A stretch of DNA of 64,000 nucleotides from NCBI GenBank assembly GCA_016703945.1, contig JADJBC010000007.1, positions 233,726-297,725 on the forward strand, read 5' to 3'. Shown one piece after another: positions 16,161-25,333 of this stretch. The translations under genes were made by a program, and so were the position numbers. Under the pieces are notes generated by a model that was not told where the DNA came from, searched no databases, and was given only the letters and a program-made list of their open reading frames with translations. Each line of letters starts with the position of its first letter. Positions within the stretch are counted from its first letter, which is position 1. Source of the stretch: Candidatus Aalborgicola danicus (GTDB lineage: Bacteria > Pseudomonadota > Gammaproteobacteria > Burkholderiales > Burkholderiaceae_C).

Positions 16161-16938
16161 ACCTATCTCTGACACCCCCAGCAAACCCACCGTGCAGGTC
16201 ATTGAACGGATGTTCACACTCATAGACGTATTGGCCTCTCGTGAAGAGTCAATGAGCCTCAAGGACATCAGCGAAAAGGCGGGGCTACACCCGTCCACTG
16301 CACACAGAATTCTCAATGACTTGGCCACCGGACGATTTGTTGACAGAACGCAACCCGGCAGCTACCGCCTAGGCATGCGTTTGCTGGAGCTCGGCAATCT
16401 CGTCAAAGGTCGCCTCAACGTGCGGGATGCCGCCGTCGCGCCGATGCGGGAACTGCACAAGTTGACTCAACAACCCGTCAATCTGAGTGTGCGCCAGGGT
16501 GACGAGATCGTGTATATCGAACGCGCCTTCAGTGAACGTTCTGGAATGCAGGTGGTACGCGCCATCGGGGGCCGGGCACCTTTGCACTTGACGTCGGTGG
16601 GAAAGCTTTTTCTGGCAGCTGACGACGCACAGCGGATTCGGGCTTACGCCCAAAGGTCTGGCCTTCAGGGGCATACCAAAAATAGCATCACCCGGATTGA
16701 GCTGCTTGAGCGGGAACTCTCAAAAGTAAGCCAATATGGTCATGCCAACGACAATGAAGAACTGGAACTTGGAGTGCGCTGCATGGCTGCAGGCATTTAT
16801 GACGACCAGGATAAGCTGGTAGCCGGGCTTTCCATTTCTGCGCCATCCGACCGCCTGGAGGACCACTGGCTGCCCAAACTAAAGGAAACTGCGCGGCAGA
16901 TTTCAGCGTCATTAGGGCATAAACATAGCGCAGCCTGA
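16153..16938 (+). CDS. IclR-family transcriptional regulator
   Basis: 261 aa. N-terminal winged helix-turn-helix (MSLKDISEKAGLHPSTAHRILNDLATGRFVDR) and C-terminal effector domain with GRAPLHLTSVGKLFLA and the typical end CMAAGIYDDQDKLVAGLSISAPSDRL. The start overlaps the last codons of bpt by eight bases. IclR proteins sense small organic acids, but the ligand cannot be told from sequence. The genes next door (N-end rule transferases, a PBP) give no clear target. Confidence 0.9.
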   Translation: MTKPISDTPSKPTVQVIERMFTLIDVLASREESMSLKDISEKAGLHPSTAHRILNDLATGRFVDRTQPGSYRLGMRLLELGNLVKGRLNVRDAAVAPMRELHKLTQQPVNLSVRQGDEIVYIERAFSERSGMQVVRAIGGRAPLHLTSVGKLFLAADDAQRIRAYAQRSGLQGHTKNSITRIELLERELSKVSQYGHANDNEELELGVRCMAAGIYDDQDKLVAGLSISAPSDRLEDHWLPKLKETARQISASLGHKHSAA

Positions 16939-16964
16939 ATTGCTGCACCGTCGCCCAGTAACAA

Positions 16965-17999
16965 CTACAGGGTGTCTGCGTTGATGCGTGGCGCAATGGA
17001 TGAACTAGCGACGGGTATTGTCTTACCCGTTTCCACTGGAATCGATTCGACCCAACGTTTGACGCGCTCCGCATCGCCGAGTCGGCTGAGCTTGCCAGCT
17101 GAATCCAGAAACACCATGATGAGTTTGCGACCTGCGACCTTGGCCTGCATGACCAGACACTGCCCCGCCTCGGAGATGTAACCGGTTTTTTGCAGGCCTA
17201 TCTCCCAAGCCGGATTTTTAACCAGGCGATTGGTATTGTTATATTGCAGTGTTCGACGCCCAACCGCCACTTGATGGCCGGTAGACGTTGAGAGTTCACG
17301 CAAGGTGGAATCTTGGGAGGCGAAGTTAACCAAAGTCGCTAAATCCCGAGCGCTGGATTGGTTTTTGCTGGACAGCCCGGTCGGTTCGACATAACGCGTG
17401 TCCACCATTCCCAGCATTTTGGCTTTGGCATTCATCAGACCTACAAAAACCGGTAACCCACCGGGGTACGTACGTCCCAAGGCATTGGCGGCCCGGTTTT
17501 CACTGGCCATTAGGGCCAAATGCAACAACTCTCCACGGCTCAACTCCGTGCCGACCCGTAAACGTGAGCTGCTCCCCTTTTCCAGGTCAACGTCGTCCTG
17601 CGTGATGGTGAGCAACTCGTCCATTGGCAGTCTGGCTTCACTGATCAACAAACCCGTCATCAACTTGGTGATCGACGCAATAGGCAGCACTGCCAGGTCA
17701 TTCTTGCGAAACAAGACTTCCTGGGTGTCCTGATCAACAACGAGGGCAACGCTGCTCTTGAGATCCAGCGCATCGTGCAAGCCATGCAGACCGGCAAGTT
17801 GTCCATACGAAGAGGGCTTTGAGGCCGCCACCATCCGCGAAGCGGTGTTCTTTTTTGCAACCTTGGCTTTCACCACAACACGTTTAACTTGTGGCTTCGA
17901 CTTGGAGGACGGGTGACGGGTTATTTCTGCCTGAACCGGTATCGCTGTCAGCAACAGGACCACGGTCGAAATCCAGATCGGCAGAAAAAAACGATTCAT
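16965..17999 (-). CDS. pbpG: D-alanyl-D-alanine endopeptidase (PBP7-like)
   Basis: Periplasmic penicillin-binding protein of the S11 family that cleaves D-Ala-meso-DAP cross-links. 344 aa. Signal segment FFLPIWISTVVLLLTAIPVQA, a basic linker, then the catalytic domain with SxxK (SITK, preceded by LPIA), SxN (SEN) and KTG (LQKTGYISEAG). The start MNRFFLP at 17999 is preferred over upstream extension because it directly precedes the signal segment and is preceded by GGGA. The gene is convergent with the IclR regulator. Confidence 0.9.
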   Translation of the reverse strand: MNRFFLPIWISTVVLLLTAIPVQAEITRHPSSKSKPQVKRVVVKAKVAKKNTASRMVAASKPSSYGQLAGLHGLHDALDLKSSVALVVDQDTQEVLFRKNDLAVLPIASITKLMTGLLISEARLPMDELLTITQDDVDLEKGSSSRLRVGTELSRGELLHLALMASENRAANALGRTYPGGLPVFVGLMNAKAKMLGMVDTRYVEPTGLSSKNQSSARDLATLVNFASQDSTLRELSTSTGHQVAVGRRTLQYNNTNRLVKNPAWEIGLQKTGYISEAGQCLVMQAKVAGRKLIMVFLDSAGKLSRLGDAERVKRWVESIPVETGKTIPVASSSIAPRINADTL

Positions 18000-18150
18000 T
18001 TTGTATCCCAGCAGCAGAACGTGTTGATCGAAAGGCCCGGCCCAAGACGAATGCCAATTAACGAAGAGTGTAAACAAAAAAGTCACGCAAGATCAACTAC
18101 TTGCGTGACAAACTTCGAGAAACTACTGTAGATCTGCAATAGCTATGGGG

Positions 18151-19689
18151 TTAACCCTGTGCCGCTACACGATCAGCCTTGCTGTGCAGTTTGTTCAACG
18201 CGCTGAGATAGGCTTTCGCAGAAGCTACAACAATGTCTGGATCAGACCCCACGCCGTTGACCACGCGACCACTGTTTTGCAACCTGACAGTGACTTCCCC
18301 CTGGCTCTCGGTTGATCCGCTGATGGCATTAACCGAATACAGAACCATCTCCGCACCACTCTTGACGTGGGTTTCTATAGCCTTTAGGGACGCATCCACG
18401 GGGCCGTTGCCCTCCGATGCGCCCTTGACCTCCAAGCCGTCCACGGTGAATACGATGCTGGCAGTGGGGCGCTCACCGGTTTCGCTGTGCTGGGACAACG
18501 AGACAAAGCCGTATTGCTCTTTGACATGGGTCACACTTTCATCACTGACCAAGGCCAGGATGTCTTCATCAAATATCTCGCTTTTGCGGTCGGCCAGTTC
18601 CTTGAAACGCGCAAATGCTGCATTGACATCCACTTCGCTTTCCATTTGGACGCCTAACTCTTGCAGGCGCTGCTTGAAGGCGTTACGTCCGCTGAGTTTG
18701 CCCAGGACAATTTTGTTGGCGGTCCAACCCACGTCTTCGGCACGCATGATCTCGTAGGTATCGCGCGCTTTCAAAACGCCGTCCTGATGAATTCCCGACG
18801 CGTGGGCAAACGCATTGGCCCCAACCACCGCTTTGTTGGGTTGGACCACGAAACCGGTGGTCTGGCTCACCATGCGACTTGCCGCCAAAATATGGTGGGT
18901 GTCAATGCCCAACTCAAGACCGAAATAGTCCTTGCGGGTTTTGACCGCCATGACAACCTCTTCGAGACTGCAATTGCCCGCCCGTTCGCCCAATCCGTTG
19001 ATGGTGCACTCAACCTGCCGCGCGCCGCCGATCTTGACTCCCGCAAGTGAGTTGGCAACCGCCATGCCCAAGTCGTTGTGGCAATGCACCGACCAGATGG
19101 CCTTATCCGAATTGGGAATGCGCTCACGCAAAGTCTTGATAAAGTTGCCATACAACTCCGGAATGGCATAACCCACGGTGTCTGGCACATTGATGGTGGT
19201 TGCGCCTTCATGAATGACTGCTTCAATTACCCGGCACAGAAAATCAACATCGCTTCGATAACCATCTTCCGGGCTGAATTCGATATCGCTCACCAGATTG
19301 CGTGCGAAACGCACCGATTGTTTGGCCTGCTCAAACACCTGGTCCGGTGTCATCCGCAGCTTTTTCTCCATGTGCAACGCCGAGGTTGCAATGAAGGTGT
19401 GAATTCGTGCCTGTTGGGCGCCTTTCAGCGCCTCAGCAGCACGGGAAATATCTCGGTCGTTTGCCCTCGCCAGTGAACAGACGGTAGAGTCCTTGATGTT
19501 GTTGGCAATCAATTGGACTGCGTCAAAGTCCCCGTTGGAACTGGCAGCAAATCCGGCTTCTATCACGTCCACCTTCAGGCGTTCAAGCTGCCGCGCGATA
19601 CGCAACTTTTCATCGCGGGTCATGGAGGCACCTGGTGACTGCTCGCCATCGCGCAAGGTTGTGTCAAAAATGATTAATTTGTCAGCCAT
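18151..19689 (-). CDS. leuA: 2-isopropylmalate synthase
   Basis: First committed step of leucine synthesis: acetyl-CoA plus 2-oxoisovalerate gives 2-isopropylmalate. 512 aa. The catalytic TIM barrel begins FDTTLRDGEQSPGASM (metal-binding Asp). HCHNDLGMAVANSLAG supplies the two metal-binding His, and INGLGERAGNCSLEEVVMA follows. The C-terminal regulatory domain (residues about 390-512) binds leucine for feedback inhibition. Start 19689 is supported by AGGAG. Upstream lie a terminator hairpin and a leucine-rich leader peptide, so transcription is probably controlled by attenuation as well. Confidence 0.97.
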   Translation of the reverse strand: MADKLIIFDTTLRDGEQSPGASMTRDEKLRIARQLERLKVDVIEAGFAASSNGDFDAVQLIANNIKDSTVCSLARANDRDISRAAEALKGAQQARIHTFIATSALHMEKKLRMTPDQVFEQAKQSVRFARNLVSDIEFSPEDGYRSDVDFLCRVIEAVIHEGATTINVPDTVGYAIPELYGNFIKTLRERIPNSDKAIWSVHCHNDLGMAVANSLAGVKIGGARQVECTINGLGERAGNCSLEEVVMAVKTRKDYFGLELGIDTHHILAASRMVSQTTGFVVQPNKAVVGANAFAHASGIHQDGVLKARDTYEIMRAEDVGWTANKIVLGKLSGRNAFKQRLQELGVQMESEVDVNAAFARFKELADRKSEIFDEDILALVSDESVTHVKEQYGFVSLSQHSETGERPTASIVFTVDGLEVKGASEGNGPVDASLKAIETHVKSGAEMVLYSVNAISGSTESQGEVTVRLQNSGRVVNGVGSDPDIVVASAKAYLSALNKLHSKADRVAAQG

Positions 19690-19742
19690 CTCTTTACTCC
19701 TGTGATCTTCAATAAAACCCGCAACTTGTATTTTGCAATCCA

Positions 19743-19780
19743 AAACAAAAAAGGCCCGTTGCGTGTGCTAACGGGCCTTT
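19743..19780 (-). promoter_or_regulatory. leuA transcription attenuator (terminator hairpin)
   Basis: On the leuA strand an 11-bp perfect stem (aaaggcccgtt/aacgggccttt, 9-nt loop) is followed by a T run. It starts 18 nt after the stop codon of the leucine-rich leader peptide and 54 nt before leuA. The leader segment acgggc (minus strand, 19815-19810) can pair with gcccgt in the stem's 5' arm (19776-19771), forming an alternative antiterminator. A second possible pairing is gctaacg (19841-19835) with cgttagc (19773-19767). Confidence 0.75.
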
Positions 19781-19798
19781 ATGGATTAAGTGCGTGCG

Positions 19799-19855
19799 CT
19801 ACTTCTTCCGCCCGTGGTGGCGTAGGAGGGATAGCGTTAGCGCAAACAAATTCAT
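19799..19855 (-). CDS. leuL: leuA leader peptide, 18 aa, five Leu codons
   Basis: Reads MNLFALTLSLLRHHGRKK. Five of 18 codons are Leu, three of them CTA, a rare codon in GC-rich genomes. Position between pssA and the attenuator hairpin is what leucine-controlled attenuation requires: ribosome stalling at the Leu codons when charged tRNA-Leu is low would free the antiterminator. The ribosome-binding site (gaagat) is weak. The gene symbol is used by analogy to enterobacterial leuL. Confidence 0.75.
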   Translation of the reverse strand: MNLFALTLSLLRHHGRKK

Positions 19856-19903
19856 ATCTTCAATGTACCACAAGATAACCGGGGCTGCGCCGCGCACAAC
19901 GCG

Positions 19904-20736
19904 CTACTTGTGCAAACCACGCTCTTCAGGCTCGTCGGTCGACGTGCTGATCAAACTGGTTTGTACCCCCTTGAACTTGCGCCAGCCGTAGATCACATAA
20001 CCACTCAGGCTGTAGGCGACAAAAACACCAAATATGACGGTCGGTGGATCGATATTGACAACGGCTATTCCCAGGGCGATGGCCACCAACACGGCGAACG
20101 GAACGCTGCGCTTCATGTGCACGCCCTTGAAGCTGTAAAACGGAACATTTGTCACCATGGTGAGCCCGGCAAAGAGCGCAATGGCAAAAGTGATCCAGCG
20201 AACCTCAAACACGCCCAGACGATCGGCGCCTGTGATGCCCAGATCGGTCATCAATCCGATGAAGCCAATGACCAGCGCGCAGCGGCCGGTGATGGCATGC
20301 CTTGGAAGAAACGTTTGTCAACCACCGCAGTGTTGACGTTGAAGCGTGCCAAACGCAAAGCCGCGCAAGCGCAATACACAAAGGCCGCGATCCACCCCCA
20401 GCGGCCCAAACCCTTGAGCGTCCACAAGTAGGCAATCAATGCGGGCGCTGCACCGAAAGAGACCATATCGGACAAGGAGTCCATCTGCTCACCAAAAGCG
20501 CTTTGCGTGTTGGTCATGCGGGCCACCCGACCGTCCAGGCTATCGAGCACCATGGCGCAAAAAATGCCGATAGCCGCCTGCTCGAAACGCCCGTCCATCG
20601 CCATTACGATGGCATAGAAGCCGCCAAACAGGGCTGCCAATGTGAAGAGATTGGGCAGTATGTAGATGCCTTTGCGGCGCTTCTTGACCACAACTGCGCC
20701 ACTATCGGACACCTCGAGATCTTCTCCATCATGCAT
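19904..20736 (-). pseudogene. pssA: CDP-diacylglycerol-serine O-phosphatidyltransferase, one frameshift
   Basis: Makes phosphatidylserine, the precursor of phosphatidylethanolamine, in the inner membrane. About 277 aa if restored. The CDP-alcohol phosphotransferase signature DSLDGRVARM...GEQMDSLSD is complete in the first part. The frame breaks after GMPSPAAA at about 20286. The second part continues as LMTDLGITGADR... to 19904. Adding one G restores the frame. The gene should be essential, so the frameshift is more likely an assembly error. ATG 20736 has GGAGG 7 nt upstream, and that motif belongs to a dispersed repeat (20737-20793). Confidence 0.85.
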
Positions 20737-20793
20737 AAATTGGCCTCCAGCCCTCGTAAATATTGCGCAGCAAGCTATCACATTCATAGCAAA
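20737..20793 (-). repeat. Dispersed about 55-bp repeat, copy 2, next to pssA start
   Basis: On the minus strand it reads tttgctatgaatgtgatagc, then ttgctgcgca...tttacgagggctggaggccaattt and ends exactly at the pssA ATG. It is one of the best-preserved copies. Its ggagg, 7 nt before the ATG, acts as the Shine-Dalgarno sequence. Confidence 0.75.
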
Positions 20794-20905
20794 CCGAAGC
20801 CATTGCATAAGCTGTCGTTCTGCGCAATGTCCGATGGTAGTCGGGAATCGCAGCAGCCAACAAAAATGGCCACCGAAGTGGCCATCCAACGCGGCTTGAA
20901 ATCGC

Positions 20906-21919
20906 TTAGTTGCGGGACTGGTCCACCAGCTTGTTCTTGGCGATCCAGGGCATCATGGCGCGCAACTGGCTGCCGACCTTCTCGATGGAGTGGTCAGCAG
21001 TGTTGCGGCGACGGGCTGTCATGCTCGGATAGTTCAGGCGGCCTTCCTGGATGAACATCTTGGCGTATTCGCCGTTCTGGATGCGCTTGAGGGCGTTGCG
21101 CATGGCAGCGCGCGACTGGTCGTTGATGACTTCGGGGCCGGTCACGTACTCTCCATACTCCGCGTTGTTGGAGATGGAGTAGTTCATGTTGGCAATGCCG
21201 CCTTCGTAGATCAGGTCAACGATGAGCTTGAGCTCGTGCAGGCATTCGAAATAGGCCATTTCAGGCGCGTAACCGGCTTCGGTCAGGGTCTCGTAGCCCA
21301 TCTTGATCAACTCAACCGCACCACCGCACAACACGGCCTGCTCGCCGAACAGGTCGGTCTCGGTTTCTTCCTTGAAATTGGTCTCGATGATGCCGGCCTT
21401 GCCGCCACCATTGGCCATGGCGTAGCTCAGGGCCAGATCACGGGCCTTGCCGGACTTGTCCTGGTGGATCGCGATCAGATGGGGCACACCGCCACCCTGG
21501 GTATAAGTGTTGCGCACGGTGTGGCCAGGGGCCTTTGGCGCGACCATCCACACGTCCAGGTCGGCACGGGGCACGACCTGGTTGTAGTGCACATTGAAAC
21601 CGTGTGCGAAGACCAGCGAAACACCTTGCTTCAGGTGCGGCTCGATCTCTTTGTACACGCCAGCGATATTTTCGTCAGGCAACAAAATCATCACCACGTC
21701 GGCGGAGGCGGCCGCCTCGTTCACTTCGGCAACCTTCAGGCCGGCCTTGGCGACCTTGTCCCATGACGCGCCGCCCTTGCGCAGACCGACCACAACCTTG
21801 ACGCCGCTGTCGTTCAGATTTTGTGCGTGGGCGTGGCCCTGGCTGCCGTAGCCAATGATGGCAACGGTCTTACCCTTGATCAAGCTCAGGTCGCAATCCT
21901 TGTCGTAAAAAACTTTCAT
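20906..21919 (-). CDS. ilvC: Ketol-acid reductoisomerase (NADPH)
   Basis: Second step of valine/isoleucine synthesis: acetolactate or acetohydroxybutyrate to dihydroxy acids. 338 aa, the exact length of class I KARI. N-terminal Rossmann motif GYGSQGHAHAQNLNDSG, NADPH-specific loop LRKGGASWDK and the C-terminal helical domain with metal-binding Glu/Asp residues (DLFGEQAVLCGG, CLHELKLIVDLIYEGG). Start MKVFYDKD at 21919 fits the family better than the in-frame ATG two codons upstream. Downstream of ilvBH and upstream of pssA on the same strand. Confidence 0.97.
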   Translation of the reverse strand: MKVFYDKDCDLSLIKGKTVAIIGYGSQGHAHAQNLNDSGVKVVVGLRKGGASWDKVAKAGLKVAEVNEAAASADVVMILLPDENIAGVYKEIEPHLKQGVSLVFAHGFNVHYNQVVPRADLDVWMVAPKAPGHTVRNTYTQGGGVPHLIAIHQDKSGKARDLALSYAMANGGGKAGIIETNFKEETETDLFGEQAVLCGGAVELIKMGYETLTEAGYAPEMAYFECLHELKLIVDLIYEGGIANMNYSISNNAEYGEYVTGPEVINDQSRAAMRNALKRIQNGEYAKMFIQEGRLNYPSMTARRRNTADHSIEKVGSQLRAMMPWIAKNKLVDQSRN

Positions 21920-21956
21920 TCTCAATCTCCTAAAAAATGGTTTGGCGAAATGCCCA

Positions 21957-22026
21957 TCGACAGGCTCAGGGCGAACGGTGACCGTTGATCGCCACTAGCC
22001 AGGTCCGTTCGCGTTGAGCCTGTCGA
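21957..22026. repeat. REP-like inverted repeat between ilvH and ilvC
   Basis: Arms 21957-21978 and 22005-22026 (tcgacaggctca...gcgaacgg) match in 20 of 22 positions and would form a hairpin. This sequence type is widely dispersed in proteobacterial chromosomes. In the transcript it could stabilise mRNA or cause partial termination before ilvC. Confidence 0.85.
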
Positions 22027-22052
22027 AACGCGCGCTCGGACCTATGAAAAAA

Positions 22053-22544
22053 TCAGACTCGCAATATACGCTCGCCGCGGCCAATGCCGCTGGAGCCGGT
22101 TCGCACCGTTTCCAGAATGGCGGCGCGCTCCAGCGCCTCCAGGAAGGCATCGTTCTTGGACTGGTCACCCGTGAGTTCGATGGTGTAGCTCTTGTCGGTG
22201 ACGTCGATGATGCGGCCACGGAAGATGTCGGCCATACGCTTCATCTCCTCGCGCTCTTTGCCGACGGCACGCACCTTGACCATCATCAGCTCGCGCTCGA
22301 TGTAAGAGCCTTCGGTCAGATCAACCACTTTAACGACCTCGATCAAGCGGTTCAGGTGTTTGGTGATTTGCTCGATGACGTCGTCCGAACCCGTGGTCTG
22401 GATGGTCATGCGGGAGAGGCTGGGGTCCTCCGTGGGCGCAACGGTCAGGGACTCGATGTTGTAACCACGGGCCGAAAATAGTCCAACGACGCGGGACAGG
22501 GCGCCCGGCTCGTTTTCCAAAAGAACTGCAATGATGTGTTTCAT
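22053..22544 (-). CDS. ilvH: Acetolactate synthase small (regulatory) subunit
   Basis: 163 aa. N-terminal ACT domain (HIIAVLLENEPGALSRVVGLFSARGYNIESL), which binds valine for feedback inhibition, and a C-terminal ACT-like domain. It forms the holoenzyme with the large subunit encoded directly upstream (ilvB ends 139 bp away, with a dispersed repeat in between). Start ATG 22544 matches the family. Confidence 0.95.
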   Translation of the reverse strand: MKHIIAVLLENEPGALSRVVGLFSARGYNIESLTVAPTEDPSLSRMTIQTTGSDDVIEQITKHLNRLIEVVKVVDLTEGSYIERELMMVKVRAVGKEREEMKRMADIFRGRIIDVTDKSYTIELTGDQSKNDAFLEALERAAILETVRTGSSGIGRGERILRV

Positions 22545-22624
22545 GAGAAGGGATTCCTCTTTTCGCCGCCCTCCCCCGCAACCGGTAAGTTGCGGGCTTG
22601 GCGGACAATAGATTCGTCTTAAAA

Positions 22625-22679
22625 AATGCTAGCTTTTTGATAGCTAGCTACGTATATTCTACGAGGGCTAGAGCCTTAA
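22625..22679 (+). repeat. Dispersed about 55-bp repeat, copy 3
   Basis: Lies between ilvB and ilvH, in forward orientation: atgctagctttttgatagc, then ttctacgagggctagagcc. The central tagctttttgatagcta stretch is itself a small hairpin. Confidence 0.7.
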
Positions 22680-22683
22680 TTGA

Positions 22684-24471
22684 TTAAAGGTCTTCGCTAC
22701 CCAGCAGCATTTCCGTGATGCCTTTGCCAGCCTGAACCATCGGGAACACGTTCTCGGTCGGGTCAGTACGGAAGTCCATGAACACGGTGCGATCCTTGAG
22801 CTTGCGGGCTTCGCGCAGCGCCGGCTCCACGTCCTGCGGCTTTTCGATCAGCATGCCGACGTGGCCATAGGCCTCGGCCAGCTTGACGAAATTGGGCAGC
22901 GCATCCATGTAGCTGTGGCTGTAGCGGCCTTCGTATTCGACCTCTTGCCACTGGCGCACCATGCCCAGGTAGCGGTTGTTCAGCGACACGATCTTGATCG
23001 GCGTGTTGTACTGCAGGCAGGTGGACAGTTCCTGGATGCACATCTGCACCGAGCCTTCGCCGGTAATACAAAACACTTCGCTTTCGGGTTTGGCCAGCTT
23101 GATGCCCATGGCGTAGGGAATGCCCACCCCCATAGTGCCCAGACCACCGGAGTTGATCCAGCGACGGGGCTCGTTGAACTTGTAGTATTGCGCAGCCCAC
23201 ATCTGGTGCTGGCCCACGTCGGACGTGATGTAGGTGTCGGCGTCCTTGGTCATGTTCCACAGTGTTTCCACCACGTACTGTGGCTTGATGACGTCGCCCT
23301 TGCCCATGCTGTATTTCATGCAATCGCGCTTGCGCCAGCCGTCGATGGTTTCCCACCATGCGCCCAAGGCGTCGGCATCCGGCTTGACCGTACCCTCCTT
23401 GATCATGGCGATCATCTCGCTCAACACATCCTTCACGTCACCCACGATGGGGATGTCGACCTTCACCCGCTTGGAAATGCTCGATGGGTCAATGTCGATA
23501 TGGATGATTTTTCGCTCGTTCTGGGCAAAGTGTTTGGGGTTGCCAATCACGCGGTCATCAAAACGCGCACCAACCGCCAGCAACACATCGCAATTCTGCA
23601 TGGCATTATTGGCTTCGACGGTGCCATGCATACCCAGCATGCCCAAAAATTTGGGGTCGCTTGCTGGATAAGCACCGAGCCCCATTAGCGTGTTGGTGCA
23701 GGGATAACCCAGCATGTCCACCAGCGTCCGCAACTCGGCAGACGCATTGCTCAACAACACACCGCCGCCAGTGTAGATATAGGGCCGCTTCGCCGTCAGC
23801 AGCAACTGCAAGGCCTTGCGGATCTGCCCGCCATGGCCCTTTCGCACAGGGTTGTACGAGCGCATTTCAATCGATGCAGGGTAACCGCCGTACGGTACCT
23901 TCTTGAACGATACATCCTTGGGGATGTCAACCACGACCGGGCCTGGCCGACCACTGCGCGCAATGTGAAACGCCTTCTTCATGGTCAAAGCGAGGTCACG
24001 CGCATCCTTAACGAGAAAATTGTGCTTGACAATGGGGCGGGTAATGCCGACGGTGTCACATTCCTGAAACGCATCCAAACCGATGGCATGGGTCGGAACC
24101 TGCCCGGTGATGATGACCATCGGAATGCTGTCCATGTAGGCGGTTGCAATTCCGGTAACTGCGTTGGTCACACCGGGCCCGGATGTCACCAAGGCAACCC
24201 CGACTTGCCCCGTCGCACGTGCGTATCCGTCTGCAGCATGCACCGCTGCCTGTTCGTGGCGAACCAGCACGTGTTGGATAGTGTCTTGTTTGTAGAAGGC
24301 ATCGTATATGTGCAGTACGGCACCGCCTGGGTAGCCCCAGACGAACGACACCCCTTCGGCTTGCAGGCATTTGACGAGGACTTCAGCGCCTCGAATTTCT
24401 TGGCTTGCAGAGGATTTGCCAGTTTGATTGGCAGCAGACGCTGAAGCGATTTCAGCTTTTGAAATTTCCAT
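22684..24471 (-). CDS. ilvB: Acetolactate synthase large (catalytic) subunit
   Basis: ThDP- and FAD-dependent enzyme that condenses pyruvate to acetolactate (valine, leucine) or with 2-oxobutyrate (isoleucine). 595 aa. The ThDP-activating Glu lies in VWGYPGGAVLHIYDAFYK...HEQAAVHAADGYARATG. The FAD domain follows in the middle, and the ThDP-binding motif is GEGSVQMCIQELSTCLQYNTPIKIVSLNN. ATG 24471 matches the family. No leader peptide or attenuator was found in the 295 bp upstream, unlike leuA. Confidence 0.97.
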   Translation of the reverse strand: MEISKAEIASASAANQTGKSSASQEIRGAEVLVKCLQAEGVSFVWGYPGGAVLHIYDAFYKQDTIQHVLVRHEQAAVHAADGYARATGQVGVALVTSGPGVTNAVTGIATAYMDSIPMVIITGQVPTHAIGLDAFQECDTVGITRPIVKHNFLVKDARDLALTMKKAFHIARSGRPGPVVVDIPKDVSFKKVPYGGYPASIEMRSYNPVRKGHGGQIRKALQLLLTAKRPYIYTGGGVLLSNASAELRTLVDMLGYPCTNTLMGLGAYPASDPKFLGMLGMHGTVEANNAMQNCDVLLAVGARFDDRVIGNPKHFAQNERKIIHIDIDPSSISKRVKVDIPIVGDVKDVLSEMIAMIKEGTVKPDADALGAWWETIDGWRKRDCMKYSMGKGDVIKPQYVVETLWNMTKDADTYITSDVGQHQMWAAQYYKFNEPRRWINSGGLGTMGVGIPYAMGIKLAKPESEVFCITGEGSVQMCIQELSTCLQYNTPIKIVSLNNRYLGMVRQWQEVEYEGRYSHSYMDALPNFVKLAEAYGHVGMLIEKPQDVEPALREARKLKDRTVFMDFRTDPTENVFPMVQAGKGITEMLLGSEDL

Positions 24472-24766
24472 GATGAACCTTTGTGAATTTCTCTAACGAA
24501 AAACCTTGGGTGCCCCTTCGCAATACTCTTGTGGAGTCGCGTCGGGACTTAGGACTCTGGCCATGGACGCATTGAATGCTGCGCCGGACCAAAACCCGTT
24601 TGCCTTTTGTTTGCAGCGCATATTATCGCACCGACTTGAAGCTCACGACTGCAACGCCATTCAACGCGCACGGTACGAGTGCGATAATGTCGGTGAAACC
24701 GCAAGTTGAGTCTCGCTTTGGGCGATTTGAATTCCTGCATTCCATCTTTTCAACCGTTTTTCATTC
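24472..24766. promoter_or_regulatory. Intergenic region with divergent promoters expected
   Basis: About 295 bp between ilvB (minus) and the sigma-factor gene (plus). It must hold the promoters of both, but no clear -10/-35 pair or operator could be picked out by eye. No RNA gene or repeat is visible. Confidence 0.5.
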
Positions 24767-25333
24767 TTGGCCTCCGACCGCGAACTGTCCGATTTTTTGA
24801 AAAGCGTTGAAAAACGGGCGTTCAAACGATCCGTATACCACGTGCGCAACGATGAATCGGCGCTGGACATTGTCCAAGACAGCATGATGAAGCTCGCCGA
24901 ACACTACGGCCACAAACCCGTTGAAGAGCTGCCCATGTTGTTCCAGCGTATTCTTTCCAACTGCACGCTGGATTGGTTTCGTCGCCAAAAGACGCAAAGA
25001 GCATTGTTTTCGACGATGAGCGACTTTGAATCCGCTGGCGAGGACCTTGATTTTGATTTATTGGAAACCTTGCACGCATCCAACGGTGGGGAACAAAACG
25101 AAAGTGCGGAGTCTCAGACCGAGCGGGCACAAACATTGCGTGAAATTGAAATTGAGGTTCAGCAGCTGCCGGCGCGTCAACGGGAGGCCTTTTTGATGCG
25201 TTATTGGGAGGATATGGATGTTGCTGAAACGGCGGCGGCCATGGGCTGTTCACAGGGCAGTGTCAAAACGCACTGTTCCAGAGCAGTTCACGCTTTGGGC
25301 AAAGCCTTGAGCGCAAAAGGAATACGACTATGA
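24767..25333 (+). CDS. ECF-type RNA polymerase sigma factor
   Basis: 188 aa. Sigma region 2 (ALDIVQDSMMKLAEHYG...PMLFQRILSNCTLDWFRRQ) and sigma region 4 (QQLPARQREAFLMRYWEDMDVAETAAAMGCSQGSVKTHCSRAV) are clear. TTG 24767 is the only start consistent with the family N-terminus (SDRELSDFLKSVEKRAFKR). No ATG fits and no strong ribosome-binding site is visible. Followed with a 4-bp overlap by a DUF3619 protein, the usual neighbour in betaproteobacteria and a candidate anti-sigma or co-regulator. Confidence 0.88.
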   Translation: MASDRELSDFLKSVEKRAFKRSVYHVRNDESALDIVQDSMMKLAEHYGHKPVEELPMLFQRILSNCTLDWFRRQKTQRALFSTMSDFESAGEDLDFDLLETLHASNGGEQNESAESQTERAQTLREIEIEVQQLPARQREAFLMRYWEDMDVAETAAAMGCSQGSVKTHCSRAVHALGKALSAKGIRL

